Made by a program: the position numbers and the translations under genes
The notes under the pieces: model-generated
Told to the model about the DNA's origin: nothing
Databases searched by the model: none
What the model saw: only the letters and a program-made list of their open reading frames with translations
Assembly (NCBI GenBank): GCA_000934455.1
Contig: KN886565.1
Coordinates: forward strand, 95,130 to 131,746
DNA: 36,617 nt
DNA from: Apostichopus parvimensis
Lineage: Eukaryota > Echinodermata > Holothuroidea > Aspidochirotida > Stichopodidae
Reading direction: 5' to 3'
Part shown: piece by piece, positions 34,801 to 36,617 of the stretch
How positions within the stretch are numbered: the stretch's first letter is position 1
Layout of the letters: each line of letters begins with the position of its first letter

Positions 34801-36442
34801 AAGCTGAAAAGGGCGCCAGCAGTCCATTTGAGTCCGTCAGGGGGGGCATCCGCCCCCTCTGACTGTATGGACGCTCCGCCACTGCATCAGTTGCAGTCAG
34901 TGCCGAATTAACCTAGTAGTAAAAGTAGCATATGCTACAGGCCCTTCATTTTCAAGAGCCTCGCCCCAAATGCTTGCAATTAAACTACAAATTCCGAATC
35001 AGTGACTCTACTCTTGCTCTATTTCTATAGTACTATAATAATACTGCCTTCAACTTTTATGAATGACTGGGTGTTTATTGTTAGCGATTTTAGCCACTTA
35101 TCACCTTCAATTAGGGTTATTTATTTAACACAGTTATTAATGGGAGTGTGATGTCTGTGTGATACATTATACAACACATCAATAAATACAAGTAGGTATT
35201 TGAAACCTGAAGTCATTTATGTGTATTTTTTTTGATGAAGCGCATTTGATATCACCTGAATTCCTCTAGTGATATTTTTGCCAACATTGAGGGGTTAGAG
35301 CCCTACTCCCCCGCCCCCACACACATGGCCATGACTATATTTAGAAAGAAGAATAGTGTAGTGAATCTACTGGGACACTATACTGTATCTATTGAAACAT
35401 AGTTGATCTACTACAAAAGGTGCAATGAAAACTTATATAGTATGAAAACCTTACAACCAAATGATGAAATCTTTATTTACGTTTATTCTTCCTAAGAGAT
35501 TGCTTGACAGAACCGAGGAACCCTTTCTGCTTCCGTAATGTCGGCCTGTCAAGGAAAAGAAAAAATCTTTCATTATCACCTACCACCAACTCAATCCTGC
35601 CTATTCAATTTTTAAAATTACATTCTGTTGCAGTCATAAAACAGATTATGCAAATTCATGGTATTGGTGTTTTGTGGCTGTAATGTCACACAATGGATTA
35701 ATCCCTGAAAATGAAAAATGAAAATAACAACTTCGACCGTGTGTGATTCTTATATGCAATAAAGTCTAGATCATTACATACATCTGTTATGGGTAGAGAG
35801 GGTAGACAGGGGTGTAGGAATGGGTAAGGAGGTGGGGGAGGGGGGGAGGGATAGTCATTTGCCAAAAACAAGAAGGAGAAACTACATTTCAAACAAATTG
35901 CAGAGTTTCAAACAAAAATGCTAGTATGCAATTTTTGTGCTCAAGAAACCCTACAAAAGAAACCCCCAATAATAGAGTACCCTTCAAGAAAAAAAGACAA
36001 AAAATACCCTCCTATGCCTATTGAGTGCTGCAGCTGTTTATTTTGAAAGAAGAGGGCTTTGGGTGGGGGGGGGGGGGGGGTGTTAACGTACAGAAGCTTT
36101 GCCTACACTATCATAACATACGGCTTGTTTAGGCCTTACTACATCTGTTATAAATGTGTTTGGTATAGCCAGCATCCAGTGTGGTTGGAGGATTTAGAAA
36201 TGAAAAGGGCTTTGGTGGGGTTAACAGTGGTTGTTTATACAGTCTAATGTTACAAAGACTGATATAGATTTATTCTACACACTATATCTACGGCAAATAG
36301 CAAAGACACCTCCAATGCAACCCGCTGATTTTTCAGTGTACCTGTCTGGTATTTCCCGGAAGTGTTTCATAGCGAATTCTTCCATGGAGAGTCTTCCAGG
36401 CATGTCTGACTTCTCTTTGCCTTCGACCTGTGATTTGTTAAC
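25801..36442 (-). CDS. unconventional myosin XV-like, C-terminal MyTH4-FERM and tail; 5' part beyond right edge
   Basis: Tail of an actin motor; vertebrate MYO15A carries cargo to stereocilia tips. Exons in coding order: 36442-36342, 35545-35481, 34335-34201, 33410-33313, 32500-32418, 31461-31233, 30789-30609, 29805-29657, 28898-28765, 28112-27812, 27179-27045, 26280-25801 (stop). Twelve exons, all GT-AG with matching phase, encode 696 residues. MyTH4, about residues 20-235: SMEEFAMKHFR, CFIALMQIMGDHP, LIDEIYCHVVKQTTHN, CGWRVLYVLSM, LQKTLKYGGRENLPS. FERM, about 240-555: F1 opens DGRLYKQQPFLIP; F2 contains LFHQVKQDYLQSRL and AYLGALLLRVMQ; F3 contains MMAVNKNGIHFIDSQKHEL and EQASKLIQLYL. The last ~140 residues are proline-rich (APPPP) and basic, ending GGKW. 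The KYGG...LPS linker and FERM order fit myosin XV better than VII or X. The motor, neck, first MyTH4 and SH3 are not in the window. The final exon may really end at 25812 (see findings). Confidence 0.88.
26337..26715 (+). repeat. ~18-24 bp minisatellite in myosin intron
   Basis: Variants of TGTATGTCGATTATGCCTTTG are repeated about 17 times in the intron before the last myosin exon. Three overlapping plus-strand frames of 85-106 codons through it (Cys/Met/Tyr-rich) are artefacts of the repeat. Confidence 0.9.
26917..26968. repeat. CCCCTCC-type polypyrimidine tract
   Basis: Low-complexity C/T run on the plus strand in the myosin intron 27044-26281. Confidence 0.8.
27484..27733 (-). mobile_element. 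tRNA-derived SINE, copy 2, with A and B boxes
   Basis: Read on the minus strand, the head at 27727-27710 gives an A-box-like TTAGCTCAGTGGTTAAAG, and 27689-27673 gives a B box GGTCCCGAGTTCGAGTC, correctly spaced for a tRNA promoter. A ~170-bp tRNA-unrelated body follows and ends in TGTA-rich tail sequence at 27484-27507. It is in an intron of the myosin gene, same strand as the gene. The body has no tRNA fold, so this is a SINE, not a tRNA gene. Confidence 0.85.
30828..30890 (+). repeat. tRNA-like T-arm fragment, probable SINE remnant
   Basis: 30854-30870 reads CTGGGTTCGAATCCCAG: a perfect 5-bp stem and the canonical TTCGAAT loop, i.e. a T arm and Pol III B box. A T6 run at 30883-30888 could be a Pol III terminator. 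No matching D arm, anticodon arm or acceptor 5' half is visible upstream, where an AT microsatellite sits. A decayed tRNA or a second SINE family is likely. It is antisense to the myosin gene. Confidence 0.55.
31151..31230. repeat. 20-bp tandem repeat, four copies, abutting a splice donor
   Basis: Four units of ATATCTTAAGAGGACATCTC; the last has one change. The array ends one base before the minus-strand donor GT at 31232-31231 of the myosin MyTH4 exon, so intron positions from +3 on are repeat sequence. Confidence 0.95.
34498..34884. mobile_element. nonautonomous hAT-type transposon (MITE), 387 bp
   Basis: The ends are perfect 12-bp terminal inverted repeats, CAGTGGCGGAGC at 34498-34509 and GCTCCGCCACTG at 34873-34884. 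They are flanked by exact 8-bp direct repeats CATCAGTT at 34490-34497 and 34885-34892. An 8-bp target duplication with CAG...CTG ends is the hAT superfamily signature. There is no transposase frame. It lies in a myosin intron. Confidence 0.92.
34898..34975 (+). mobile_element. possible truncated second hAT-like terminus
   Basis: CAGTGCCGAATTAACC resembles a 5' terminus seen in other hAT-type elements, and the following sequence has the G/C-rich layout of such ends. No matching 3' terminus was found in the next ~500 bp, so it is a fragment at best. Confidence 0.35.
36059..36082 (+). repeat. G17 homopolymer run
   Basis: A long plus-strand G tract in the myosin intron between 36341 and 35546; it could form a G-quadruplex or be a sequencing length artefact. 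Confidence 0.8.
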
Positions 36443-36617
36443 CTAAGAAAGGAACAAAGGATGACTTTCACTCTAACAACGGATTAAGCGAACGAAGAAA
36501 TCTTTCACACTCAAATTGTGATTAAGCTTTATACATGTACACAGTATAACATTACTATTGATACTGAATACCTAATTGAATTAAGAATTACTAACTGCAA
36601 TTGAACTACAAAATGTC

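Overview
This is a window of animal nuclear DNA: A+T-rich, intron-rich, and full of micro- and minisatellites and old transposon debris. It holds three spliced protein-coding genes. Family resemblance and repeat content suggest a marine invertebrate, perhaps a deuterostome such as an echinoderm or hemichordate; that placement is an inference. There are no prokaryotic features. Because all three genes are broken by introns, no long ORF represents any of them. The gene models were built exon by exon from GT/AG sites, reading-phase continuity and remembered family motifs.

Layout. (1) 1-6661, minus strand: an RNA exonuclease 5 (REXO5/NEF-sp) type gene. Nine coding exons give the first ~298 residues, and the left edge cuts the exonuclease domain. 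(2) 6662-8160: a divergent intergenic region that probably holds promoters for both neighbours. (3) 8217-16434, plus strand: a complete 303-residue PP1-type Ser/Thr phosphatase in 8 coding exons, with all metal ligands intact. Its introns carry a decayed LINE, an 18-bp inverted repeat, a 17-18 bp minisatellite and a ~143-bp satellite. (4) 16435-25800: 9.4 kb without a gene I can support. It probably contains the phosphatase 3'UTR, then several tandem repeats, a tRNA-derived SINE inserted into a minisatellite, and a TAA-headed interspersed repeat. (5) 25801-36442, minus strand: the last 12 exons (696 residues) of an unconventional myosin XV-like gene, covering the C-terminal MyTH4 and FERM domains plus a proline-rich tail. 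The motor and the rest of the gene lie beyond the right edge. Its introns hold a second SINE copy, a tRNA-like fragment, a 20-bp tandem repeat that abuts a splice donor, and a clear nonautonomous hAT element with 8-bp target-site duplications.

The REXO5 and PP1 genes are head to head; PP1 and the myosin are tail to tail. No functional link among the three is evident: RNA trimming, protein dephosphorylation and actin-based transport are separate jobs. I found no novel multi-gene system. The more interesting observations are the mobile-element structures, the diverged PP1 paralogue and the unusual end of the myosin tail.
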